A stretch of 64,000 nucleotides of DNA from UBA2588 sp964343075. GTDB lineage: Bacteria > Chloroflexota > Dehalococcoidia > Lucifugimonadales > UBA3495. The notes beneath the pieces are model-generated. The model was not told the origin of the DNA, made no database searches, and saw only the letters and a program-made list of their open reading frames with translations. A program made the position numbers and the translations under genes. Below are positions 1 to 7,644 of this stretch, one piece after another. How positions within the stretch are numbered: the first letter of the stretch is position 1; each line of letters starts with the position of its first letter. The stretch is taken from positions 20,977 through 84,976 of the forward strand of contig CAYFGT010000005.1 in assembly GCA_964343075.1 (NCBI GenBank), read 5' to 3'.

Positions 1-189
1 TTCACCAATAGATTTGAGCGTTAATTCAGTGAAATGAGTTTCGGACCGCGGTCTCTTAGTCATTGCTCTTATATCGGGTACCGTTGAACCTAATAAGCAA
101 TATCCCCAAACATCTTCTGAAACGTACTCGTCTCCTAGAATACTGGCGATTTTATGAGCGGTGGCTATGTGGAAAGGTAAATTAGGCAT
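1..189 (-). CDS. Partial zinc-dependent phospholipase C-like protein (N-terminus only)
   Basis: The reverse strand is open from the window edge to an ATG at 187-189 and gives the first 63 residues of a protein beginning MPNLPFHIATAHKIA. The pattern of an early AHK histidine followed by a YCLLGSTVPDIR segment resembles the start of PF00882-type proteins, where a conserved His and a PD pair help form the metal site. The gene starts 10 bases after the hisG stop, so it is probably the next gene of the hisZ-hisG transcript. The rest lies outside the window and the function is inferred only from this short N-terminal pattern. Confidence 0.6.
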   Translation of the reverse strand, partial: MPNLPFHIATAHKIASILGDEYVSEDVWGYCLLGSTVPDIRAMTKRPRSETHFTELTLKSIGE

Positions 190-199
190 GAGTCACAAA

Positions 200-1213
200 T
201 TAATCAACAAAAATCTGATCGTTGTCAAATACTGCAGCATTGAAAAGATAATCTATTTTAGACGCAGCTATGCTGACTCCGCCGCAGGCTCTGATCTGTG
301 ATATGCATTCCGTCAAGTTTACCTTGGACACGACAACACTCACACTGAACCAAGATAGTTCCTCTCCGTTATGTATTTTCGACAAGGTAGGACCGTGCAA
401 ACCTGAAATATCCGGATACGACAACACCAATTCTGCCAGCGCTTCTTCCGAGTCACACTGTACATTCGCAGTCAATCTGTAGTATTCATCAGCTCTCAGA
501 TTAGATTTGATCAAATCTATCAATTCAACTGCTTTAGTTTTCTTAAAGTCATCAGTGTTAATAGATTCAGGGTTACCTATTAGGCACGCTTGAGATCGTA
601 GGACAGTCCCTTGGTCTATTTGTTTTAAATTATTTGCCCTCAGAGTAGTACCGGTAGCCGTTAAATCAGCTATCAAATCTGCATATCCCGCAGAAGGAGC
701 CGCCTCTAATGCACCACTCACTGCAACTATTCGATAGTTATAAATACCATTCTGGTACAAGTAATTATTTAGTAATTTAGGGTATTTAGTAGCTATTCTT
801 AGATCCATTCCCTTTTGCCTGTACTCAGTCGTTAAGTCTGAAAGATCATCTGTACTATTTACATCTATCCATGAATCAGGTACGGCTAATACAAAATCGC
901 AACTACCATAACCAAGATCATCAATGATTTTACCTACATACCTTGAGTCAGTTTTATATTCTAAATACCTGTCAAGTCCAGTAATTCCCAGGTCTGCACT
1001 GTAGTCCTCAACTTTGGTTGTGATATCTGCAGTTCGCTGCATCAATACTGAAACACCAGGCATACTAGGGATTGACCCCGTGTATCCTCTGCTATTTGTG
1101 GGTTTCACTTTTAATCCACATCTGGCCAAGAAGTCCATAGTATTACTATGTAGTTCACCATCACTAGGTATGACTATGACTAATTCATTACTATTTTCTT
1201 TAATGGTTATCAT
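200..1213 (-). CDS. hisG: ATP phosphoribosyltransferase catalytic subunit HisG, long form
   Basis: Cytoplasmic enzyme that condenses ATP with PRPP, the first step of histidine synthesis. The HisG signature is clear around residues 170-195 (EAAPSAGYADLIADLTATG followed by TTLRANNL). The last 80-90 residues match the ferredoxin-like regulatory domain of long-form HisG (a VVVSKVNLTECISQIRACGG stretch). At 337 aa it is longer than the usual 280-300 aa. It starts 3 bases after hisZ ends, so the two are co-transcribed. Long-form HisG normally works without HisZ, so the pairing is unusual. Confidence 0.93.
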   Translation of the reverse strand: MITIKENSNELVIVIPSDGELHSNTMDFLARCGLKVKPTNSRGYTGSIPSMPGVSVLMQRTADITTKVEDYSADLGITGLDRYLEYKTDSRYVGKIIDDLGYGSCDFVLAVPDSWIDVNSTDDLSDLTTEYRQKGMDLRIATKYPKLLNNYLYQNGIYNYRIVAVSGALEAAPSAGYADLIADLTATGTTLRANNLKQIDQGTVLRSQACLIGNPESINTDDFKKTKAVELIDLIKSNLRADEYYRLTANVQCDSEEALAELVLSYPDISGLHGPTLSKIHNGEELSWFSVSVVVSKVNLTECISQIRACGGVSIAASKIDYLFNAAVFDNDQIFVD

Positions 1214-1216
1214 AAT

Positions 1217-2419
1217 TCAGATAGTCCCTATTTCAGTTGCCAAAATCGCATCTACATCAAAAGCAAATCCCAAAGCGTTTATCGTCTGAGTTGCTCCAAG
1301 TAATGATCCAAGCGCATCATATCGACCACCTCCGCCCAGCAACCTATTCCCTGGGAGAGCGTATATTTCAAAAATTATTCCAGTATAATACCCAAAGTCT
1401 CTCACTAGTCCGAAATCTATAACTGTTTCGCAACCCGGCAAACCCTGATTCCTTAATCCATTAATCCGTTGCTCAAATTGATCAATGTATTCACATGTGT
1501 ACCCTTGATCGTTAAATAATGTTCTGGCCTGCGCTATTGCATCGTCTTGATTACTTCTAATTCTGATAAGCTCAGAAACAACGTTCAAACATTCTCGTAT
1601 TTGTTCGAACGAATCACTACTTCTTAATTTACCTATGAGCCTTGAAACAACATCTTCATGGGATCTTCGCCCTAAAGAACCTTCTTCCATAGTCCCATTA
1701 ACCCAACCCAAGAAACCAGATAAAACTTGTCTTGCATCTGATTCAGATAAGTTCTCAATCGCCGCAGACAAATAGGCATCTTTACCTTTATCTCCTGTAA
1801 TCTGAGATTTAGACAGTCGGTTAGCGAATTCATTCACCGCTCTTTCACTTTGTTTCAAAATGTGAATATTTTCAACAATTCTATCCTTAGCTTTTTGAGA
1901 TAACCCAAAATTGTCAATTATATAATTCACTAAATTAAGATCCGCCATTTTACATTGGAACTGACTAACACCTAATTCACTAATGAAAGCGCTTGCTAAT
2001 TGAAGAATCTCCACGTCAACATCCAATCCTTGATTACCTATCAATTCAGCTCCAATTTGAGTAAATTGAGTTCTATCACCAGACTCTCCACTATATCTAA
2101 ATACAGGGCCTTGATATTGAAATTTTCTTTCTGGATTTGCGAGGTTTTCTTTAAGATAGTAGTCCATTACTTGTGTGGTAATTTCTGGCCGCAAGCTTAC
2201 TTGTTGTCCGGCAGGGTCTCTAAAACTATACATCTGAGGCGCTAATTCACCACCAGATTTCCTTAGAAACAATTCTGTATTGTCTAGTATAGGAACCTCA
2301 ATATTTTGAAAATTTGCGGCACTCATAAATGCATCAAATAATTGCAAGATATTCTGTTTTTTGGAGAACGAACTGCCTGCTTGACTTTCCATAGCCGACA
2401 ATCGTTTGATTGGATCCAT
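1217..2419 (-). CDS. hisZ: ATP phosphoribosyltransferase regulatory subunit HisZ
   Basis: HisRS-like class II fold used as the regulatory partner of HisG. It has the histidine-binding style segment LVRDFGYYTGIIFEIY and the GGGGRYD motif. Only about 35 residues follow GGGGRYD, so the HisRS anticodon-binding domain is absent; this and the neighbour hisG make it HisZ rather than a histidyl-tRNA synthetase. The ATG has an AAAGGA ribosome site about 7 bases upstream. It lies in the same direction as two SDR genes and birA upstream, with 65 bases separating it from the nearest SDR stop. Confidence 0.88.
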   Translation of the reverse strand: MDPIKRLSAMESQAGSSFSKKQNILQLFDAFMSAANFQNIEVPILDNTELFLRKSGGELAPQMYSFRDPAGQQVSLRPEITTQVMDYYLKENLANPERKFQYQGPVFRYSGESGDRTQFTQIGAELIGNQGLDVDVEILQLASAFISELGVSQFQCKMADLNLVNYIIDNFGLSQKAKDRIVENIHILKQSERAVNEFANRLSKSQITGDKGKDAYLSAAIENLSESDARQVLSGFLGWVNGTMEEGSLGRRSHEDVVSRLIGKLRSSDSFEQIRECLNVVSELIRIRSNQDDAIAQARTLFNDQGYTCEYIDQFEQRINGLRNQGLPGCETVIDFGLVRDFGYYTGIIFEIYALPGNRLLGGGGRYDALGSLLGATQTINALGFAFDVDAILATEIGTI

Positions 2420-2484
2420 GTTAAATCCTTTGATTTTTATGGGTTAATTGTAACATGTCTCCTTACAAGCCCTATTGAATCTAT

Positions 2485-3237
2485 TTAAGGTCTCGCAGTT
2501 AATCCCCCATTAACAAAGATCGGCTGGCCCGTAGTATAATCGCAGCTTTCCGAACACAGAAACACCAACAGTGGACCCAAATCCTTCGGAACTCCTTTTC
2601 TACGTAAAGGTATGAATCGCACTAACAATTCTTTACGTTGTTCTTCAACATCAATTTCCGAAGGTATCGTCCAACCAGTTGCTACCGTATTGATACGTAT
2701 TGAATATTTTGAATATTCAACCGTCATTGACTTGGTTAAAGAATGCACTGCCGCCTGACTGGCAGAGAAAACCGAAAAGTTGTCTACCGACCTGTCTCCT
2801 AGCTCAGAAGTTATGTTAACTATCCTGCCATATCCATAATCTTTCATGCATTCACCAAATGCCTGATACAAAAAGAAAGATGATTTGGCGTTAGATGCCA
2901 TCACTAAATCCCATTCGTGTTCACTAATGTCTTTAAGGGGTTTAGCCAACACGTTACGGCTATCTATAACAAGGCCGTGTATTTGTCCTTTTGTGTTCAC
3001 AAGTTGGTCTCGGGCATAGTCAATTTCTGTTTTACTCTGTAAATCGATTACCTTTCCTTCCATCCGGTCGCCAAGAATATCTTGAGCTTGTCGAAATAAT
3101 TTGTCGGTACTCGCTAATATGTATACATCTGCTCCGGCATACTGCAGATATTCAGCAAGATACACGGTCTCCTCAGAGCTTGAAACACAAACAACTATTA
3201 ATGAGTTATTTAATGAAAATTCTTGTATGATAGGCAT
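2485..3237 (-). CDS. SDR-family protein with degenerate active site
   Basis: Short-chain dehydrogenase fold of 250 aa. A longer reading frame from 3327 would overlap the upstream SDR by 89 bases; the ATG at 3235-3237 sits one base after that gene's TAG and is preferred. The C-terminal SDR block (LVFLCSESCDYTTGQPIFVN) is normal, but the usual TGxxxGxG cofactor loop reads VCVSSSEET, the NNAG motif is DSRN, and the catalytic YxxxK is F157-SAS-Q161. The catalytic-type Ser144 remains at the right spacing. It is likely a non-catalytic partner of the canonical SDR directly upstream, or an enzyme with altered chemistry; this is inference. Confidence 0.85.
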   Translation of the reverse strand: MPIIQEFSLNNSLIVVCVSSSEETVYLAEYLQYAGADVYILASTDKLFRQAQDILGDRMEGKVIDLQSKTEIDYARDQLVNTKGQIHGLVIDSRNVLAKPLKDISEHEWDLVMASNAKSSFFLYQAFGECMKDYGYGRIVNITSELGDRSVDNFSVFSASQAAVHSLTKSMTVEYSKYSIRINTVATGWTIPSEIDVEEQRKELLVRFIPLRRKGVPKDLGPLLVFLCSESCDYTTGQPIFVNGGLTARP

Positions 3238-3238
3238 G

Positions 3239-4051
3239 CTAGACTCCCGTATACTCAATGTTTGGGGCATATCCTGTCGGAGCGATCCCTGCCGACAAAC
3301 CTCCTCCGTCAAGAGTAAAAATTTCACCAGTCATATAATCTGAAGCATCTGATGACAGAAATACGGAGATTGGCCCTATATGCTTCGGTTGCCCGAGTTC
3401 TCCAGACGGCAAGAACTCGCCTGATTTCGGCAAAGTAGTCCTAAATTCTGACTCAGTGGCATCCGTTGGTATAAATCCAGGCACTATGGTATTGGCAGTA
3501 ATTCCATATCTTGCCAAACTAAAAGACAAGACTTTAGTCAACTGAACAATACCTCCTTTAGTACAACAGTACATATAAATATCTTTGCCCCCTCTCAGCC
3601 CAAATCCAGATGCTGTGTTGATGATTTTCCCAGAACCTCGGTCTGCCATGTGTTTAGCAACTTCTCTAGAGCAATAAAAGGCACCTGACAGATTAACATC
3701 TATTGCCATTTGCCATTCATCATCTTCGATTTCCCAAATAGGTTTGACCACATTATCGGCTACCAAAGCCGCATTATTAATCAAAACATCTATTTTGCCG
3801 AACTCAGTTAAGCATTGTTCAGTCATATGCTTAACTTGATCGGAATCTGATACATCAGTAGGCACAGCTAATCCCTTTTGTCCATTCGCATTCACCTGTT
3901 GCACCGCGACTTGTAGTGGTTCTATTCTTCTTCCAGCGACACATATATCAGCTCCTGCCCTTGAAAGAAATTTCACCATTTCTAAACCTAACCCGGTTCC
4001 ACCTCCAGTAATCAAAACAGTCTTTCCGTTCAAACTCAATCCATCTAACAT
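3239..4051 (-). CDS. SDR-family NAD(P)-dependent oxidoreductase
   Basis: Canonical classical SDR of 270 aa. The cofactor loop TGGGTGLG is at residues 15-22, followed by an LINNAA motif, a TASGFG serine segment and a YCCTK catalytic Tyr/Lys pair. The C-terminal SSDASDYMTGEIFTLDGGG block is typical. The start ATG directly abuts the birA stop (TAG-ATG), and the next SDR starts one base after this gene's stop, so the three are co-translated. The substrate cannot be told from sequence; relatives act on sugar alcohols, gluconate or 3-oxoacyl groups. Confidence 0.92.
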   Translation of the reverse strand: MLDGLSLNGKTVLITGGGTGLGLEMVKFLSRAGADICVAGRRIEPLQVAVQQVNANGQKGLAVPTDVSDSDQVKHMTEQCLTEFGKIDVLINNAALVADNVVKPIWEIEDDEWQMAIDVNLSGAFYCSREVAKHMADRGSGKIINTASGFGLRGGKDIYMYCCTKGGIVQLTKVLSFSLARYGITANTIVPGFIPTDATESEFRTTLPKSGEFLPSGELGQPKHIGPISVFLSSDASDYMTGEIFTLDGGGLSAGIAPTGYAPNIEYTGV

Positions 4052-4822
4052 CTATTTATGCACCTCTACAATATCTCCAGTAGTAATAGTTTTAATTCTG
4101 CCATCGCTCAACCGTAATCCAATAGCCCCTTCATCATCAACATACAGGACTTCCCCGGATTCCACATTATCAAGCCATCTAACACTGATGTATTTACCTA
4201 TAATATTTAGTTGATTTCTCCACTCATCTACAATTACGGTTCCATTGTCAATGTGATTGTAATGGAAATCGATCGCTTCAATTATACTTTTTAGCAATAT
4301 TGACCTATCTATTTGACCAGCACTGAAAGAATTGAGGTCTGATACTTGATAATCTAAGTTTTGGGGAATTTGTGATAATCCTAAGTTCAAGCCTATGCCA
4401 ACCACTACATATTCTAGAGTAGTATCCCTCAATTCTGACTCCATCAGGATTCCTCCTACTTTACAACCTCCAACCATTAAGTCGTTTGGCCACTTTAGCT
4501 CCAAATCTATCCCTGTGGCTTCAATAATGCCTTTTCGCAAGGAAATCGCGATAAGTGGCTGTAAGAGAAATACATTTTCAGGCTTAGGCCGTAGCAATAT
4601 TGAAAATAACAAGTTCCCTGATTCAGAAACCCAAACATTGCCTCTCCTGCCTCGACCAGCTCTTTGATTTTCAGCAATAACGATAAGTCCTTCTGGTACA
4701 CCATCCTTTGCTAACGAGTGGACTTCATCCATAGTAGATTCTAATGTGGCATAATACCGAATATCAGAAGCAATCACGGACGTATTAATACCATCTTTAA
4801 ATAGTCTGGTTACATAATCCAC
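4052..4822 (-). CDS. birA: Biotin--[acetyl-CoA-carboxylase] ligase, single-domain BirA
   Basis: Attaches biotin to carboxylase carrier domains by way of biotinyl-AMP. It shows the GRGRRGNVWVSESGNLLFS ligase loop and the KWPNDLMVGGCKVGGIL motif, then a small C-terminal domain. There is no N-terminal helix-turn-helix, so it should not act as a biotin repressor. The frame stays open to a TTG at 4867, which would overlap glyS by 41 bases. I prefer the GTG at 4820-4822, which lies 4 bases after the glyS stop; neither start has a strong ribosome site. It is followed without a gap by the SDR gene. Confidence 0.88.
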   Translation of the reverse strand: MDYVTRLFKDGINTSVIASDIRYYATLESTMDEVHSLAKDGVPEGLIVIAENQRAGRGRRGNVWVSESGNLLFSILLRPKPENVFLLQPLIAISLRKGIIEATGIDLELKWPNDLMVGGCKVGGILMESELRDTTLEYVVVGIGLNLGLSQIPQNLDYQVSDLNSFSAGQIDRSILLKSIIEAIDFHYNHIDNGTVIVDEWRNQLNIIGKYISVRWLDNVESGEVLYVDDEGAIGLRLSDGRIKTITTGDIVEVHK

Positions 4823-4826
4823 TACG

Positions 4827-6146
4827 TTACCAATTATGCTCCATTTTATCTTCAATGACGGCAACAAGTGTCTCTATTGGTACTCTGGATTGATGCATAG
4901 AGTCACGTTCTCTTATAGTTACTTGGCCATCATCTAGCGAATCAAAATCGATAGTAATACAGAATGGTGTCCCTATTTCATCTTGCCTTCTATACCGCCT
5001 CCCTATGCTTTGAGAGTCATCATATTGGCACTTAAACCGAAATTTCAGCTTGTCCTGAATGGCTTGAGTAAGAGGCACTAATTTTTCATTCTTGCTCAAT
5101 GGGAGTATCGCAACGGTGACTGGAGCCAGATGCCTATGAAATTTTAGTATGGTTCTGATGCTTTCTCCGTCTGGTTCTTCGTCATAGGCGTCCAGCCAAA
5201 ATGCCAAAGTAGCTCTATCAACACCTCCAGAAGGTTCAATTACATATGGCACAAATCTTGATTTGGTCGCTTCATCAAAATAAGAAATATCAGTGCCGCT
5301 AGTTTCAGCATGTTGCTTCAAATCAAAATCCGTTCTGTTAGCAATCCCTTCTAATTCACCCCAACCCCACGGGAATCTATATTCGATATCATAAGTTTCT
5401 TTTGCATAATGAGCTAATTCAGAATCGTCATGCCTCCGGATTCTAAGGTTGTCTTCTCTAATACCATAATGCAAATACCAAGCAAATCGTTCGTTAAGCC
5501 ATGATTGAAGCCAAGCATCATCTTCACCAGGCGCGACAAAAAATTCAATTTCCATCTGTTCGAATTCTCTGGTCCGGAAAGTAAAGTTACCGGGAGTGAT
5601 TTCGTTACGGAAGGATTTCCCTATTTGAGCTATCCCAAAGGGTAGTTTTTTTCTTGCACTATTTAGTACATTATTAAAATTAACAAATATGCCCTGAGCT
5701 GTCTCCGGTCGCAGAAATATTTCAGATGCAGTTTCTTCTACTGGACCTTGAAAGGTTTTGAACATCAGGTTGAAGTTTCGAGGTTCAGTCAATTCTCCTG
5801 AACATTCTGGACACACTGTTGTTTCTATTTGATCTTCTCGTAATCGAATGTGACAATTCTTACATTCGACTAGCGGATCACTAAAATTTTCCAGATGCCC
5901 GCTAGCTTCCCAAACTTGCCGTTGCATTAGGATAGCTGCATCCAAACCAACCACATCATCTCTTGATACAACCACGCTCCTCCACCAGGCCTCTTTTACG
6001 TTACGTTTTAATTCAACTCCTAGAGGACCATAATCCCAAGTTGAACTTAATCCTCCATAAATCTCGCTACTTTGAAATACAAACCCTCTTCTTTTTGATA
6101 GGGACAAAAGTTTCTCCATATCACCATATGGTAGGTACCGTGTCAT
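4827..6146 (-). CDS. glyS: Glycyl-tRNA synthetase, dimeric type
   Basis: Charges tRNA-Gly as an alpha2 class II synthetase. The N-terminal SSTWDYGPLGVELKRNVK segment, a CxxC/CxxC insert (CKNC and CPEC), the motif 2 region FRNEITPGNFTFRTREFEQ and the motif 3 region GGVDRATLAFWLDAY are all present, followed by the anticodon-binding domain. The length of 439 aa is normal for this type. A strong ribosome site (AGGAGG) lies 8 bases before the ATG. It heads a run with birA and two SDRs; the preceding 157 bases probably carry its promoter. Confidence 0.96.
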   Translation of the reverse strand: MTRYLPYGDMEKLLSLSKRRGFVFQSSEIYGGLSSTWDYGPLGVELKRNVKEAWWRSVVVSRDDVVGLDAAILMQRQVWEASGHLENFSDPLVECKNCHIRLREDQIETTVCPECSGELTEPRNFNLMFKTFQGPVEETASEIFLRPETAQGIFVNFNNVLNSARKKLPFGIAQIGKSFRNEITPGNFTFRTREFEQMEIEFFVAPGEDDAWLQSWLNERFAWYLHYGIREDNLRIRRHDDSELAHYAKETYDIEYRFPWGWGELEGIANRTDFDLKQHAETSGTDISYFDEATKSRFVPYVIEPSGGVDRATLAFWLDAYDEEPDGESIRTILKFHRHLAPVTVAILPLSKNEKLVPLTQAIQDKLKFRFKCQYDDSQSIGRRYRRQDEIGTPFCITIDFDSLDDGQVTIRERDSMHQSRVPIETLVAVIEDKMEHNW

Positions 6147-6303
6147 TAAATAGTCCTCCTGATTACCTCAATTCGAATTAAGCTGCTTATCGGATCCAGT
6201 GTTGTAAACGTTTGTAACATGATGTCTGTTCCGTTTGTAGGTATTTTTAATTCTTTTATCCTAACTAATTTAACATATCCAGTTTCAATATGTATTAATG
6301 TGG

Positions 6304-7629
6304 TTAACGCACTAATTCATATACGTTAATCTCACACTCCCAATCTTGATTTTCTTTCAGGTTATCTCGGGAAACTGTAGAAACATCATACGCAACATAC
6401 ACATTATCATCCTTAATAATTACAGAAGGTCGCCCAGACTGAGTCATCGAATCACGGTGATAATTCGTAACTGCTATGTCGGTTTTCAAATCCCATTCGC
6501 GATCGAATATACCAAGTCTAATATTCCTAAAACCACTTTTATTAATTATATTTTCTACTGATATATAAGAAACAAAGAAGAGTTCCAAGCCAGGATCGTA
6601 CACTGTCCCCATCGGCCAATTACCCCATTGGGTCAACGGTTTGGAACCTAAGTAATTCCAATCTTCATCGTATTGCATAACTATTAAATCACCAAAAAAT
6701 GCCGTTGAGGTAACAAAGTTATATATCCCCTCTACAAACACCATTGATGAAGCATTTATGTGAGGGATGTCATTGAAGATCCGATCATCCAGGAATTCTA
6801 AGTCTTCGGAAAAAAATCTGTGGCTCGTCGCTTCTCCTTCGTACGGATCAAGTTTATGTTGATCAATTGCAGTAGCAGCTTCAGCCACGTACAAACCGGC
6901 CACATCCAGCATCCCATTTACATCTTCGAGCATAAAATCATTACCCGGTTCTTTATTAGGATCCCGTGGGATCAAAGTCTCTCCTAACAAGGTCCAGTCA
7001 ATCGGATCATACTTCCTCAGAGCCCACATGTCTTTTCCTCCATCAGTCAGAAAATAATACTTATCTCCTATCATGACCGAAGCAGTGTCGGTACCTCTAT
7101 TTTCAAACAGACCTCCTTCGCCAGTAAATTCCATCTGTTCGGTGTACCATTTATATCCATATCCTTGGGTACCTTTTACTTGAGACGTACCCCCAAAAGT
7201 GATGAGGAAATTCTCAGTTTTGGGCACATAATTTATCCTGCAAAATGCCCCAATTATGTCAATGTTGTCGTCAGGAGTCACTCTTACATTCTTAACAAAT
7301 TTGACTACGTCTGGTTCTGAAGATGGAGCGGTAAACGTGGGGTTAATCAATGGAGCAGGGGTAAACGTGGGTTTTATAATATGTCTCTGTTTGTCTTTAG
7401 GACTCACCCTTTTATTTGGGTCGGCACTAGGTTTATCATTACGTGCACCTCCAACCGTAGATACTGGGCTTACTTCCGTTTTAAGGTCTAATCCCTGAGT
7501 ACTTCCCGGGTTGCTTCCCAAGACCTGAGTAGCGTCTGAACTGCAAGACAAAATAACAGCCATCAGTACTAATAACCATGTTATCAACAAACATCGTTTA
7601 GCACCTTGATTATATTGTAGTCCCTTCAT
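6304..7629 (-). CDS. Predicted secreted lipoprotein of unknown function
   Basis: The N-terminus is a basic stretch, a hydrophobic segment (residues 14-28) and a lipobox ending at Cys29 (VILSC), so it should be lipid-anchored outside the membrane. A low-complexity linker rich in Pro, Thr and Lys runs to about residue 110. The rest is a globular domain rich in Trp, Tyr and Asp with recurring strand-like segments such as YDPIDWTLLG, compatible with a beta-propeller, but I cannot name a family. It begins 15 bases after the chelatase ATPase gene stops, so it is likely co-transcribed with the corrinoid operon. Confidence 0.8.
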   Translation of the reverse strand: MKGLQYNQGAKRCLLITWLLVLMAVILSCSSDATQVLGSNPGSTQGLDLKTEVSPVSTVGGARNDKPSADPNKRVSPKDKQRHIIKPTFTPAPLINPTFTAPSSEPDVVKFVKNVRVTPDDNIDIIGAFCRINYVPKTENFLITFGGTSQVKGTQGYGYKWYTEQMEFTGEGGLFENRGTDTASVMIGDKYYFLTDGGKDMWALRKYDPIDWTLLGETLIPRDPNKEPGNDFMLEDVNGMLDVAGLYVAEAATAIDQHKLDPYEGEATSHRFFSEDLEFLDDRIFNDIPHINASSMVFVEGIYNFVTSTAFFGDLIVMQYDEDWNYLGSKPLTQWGNWPMGTVYDPGLELFFVSYISVENIINKSGFRNIRLGIFDREWDLKTDIAVTNYHRDSMTQSGRPSVIIKDDNVYVAYDVSTVSRDNLKENQDWECEINVYELVR

Positions 7630-7644
7630 TTCTAATCCGTTTCC

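Noticed and set aside
1217..2419. Histidyl-tRNA synthetase
   Set aside because: The anticodon-binding domain is missing and hisG is adjacent, so HisZ is the better call.
6147..6303. T-box leader in front of glyS
   Set aside because: No T-box sequence or terminator hairpin was recognised; only a good ribosome site.
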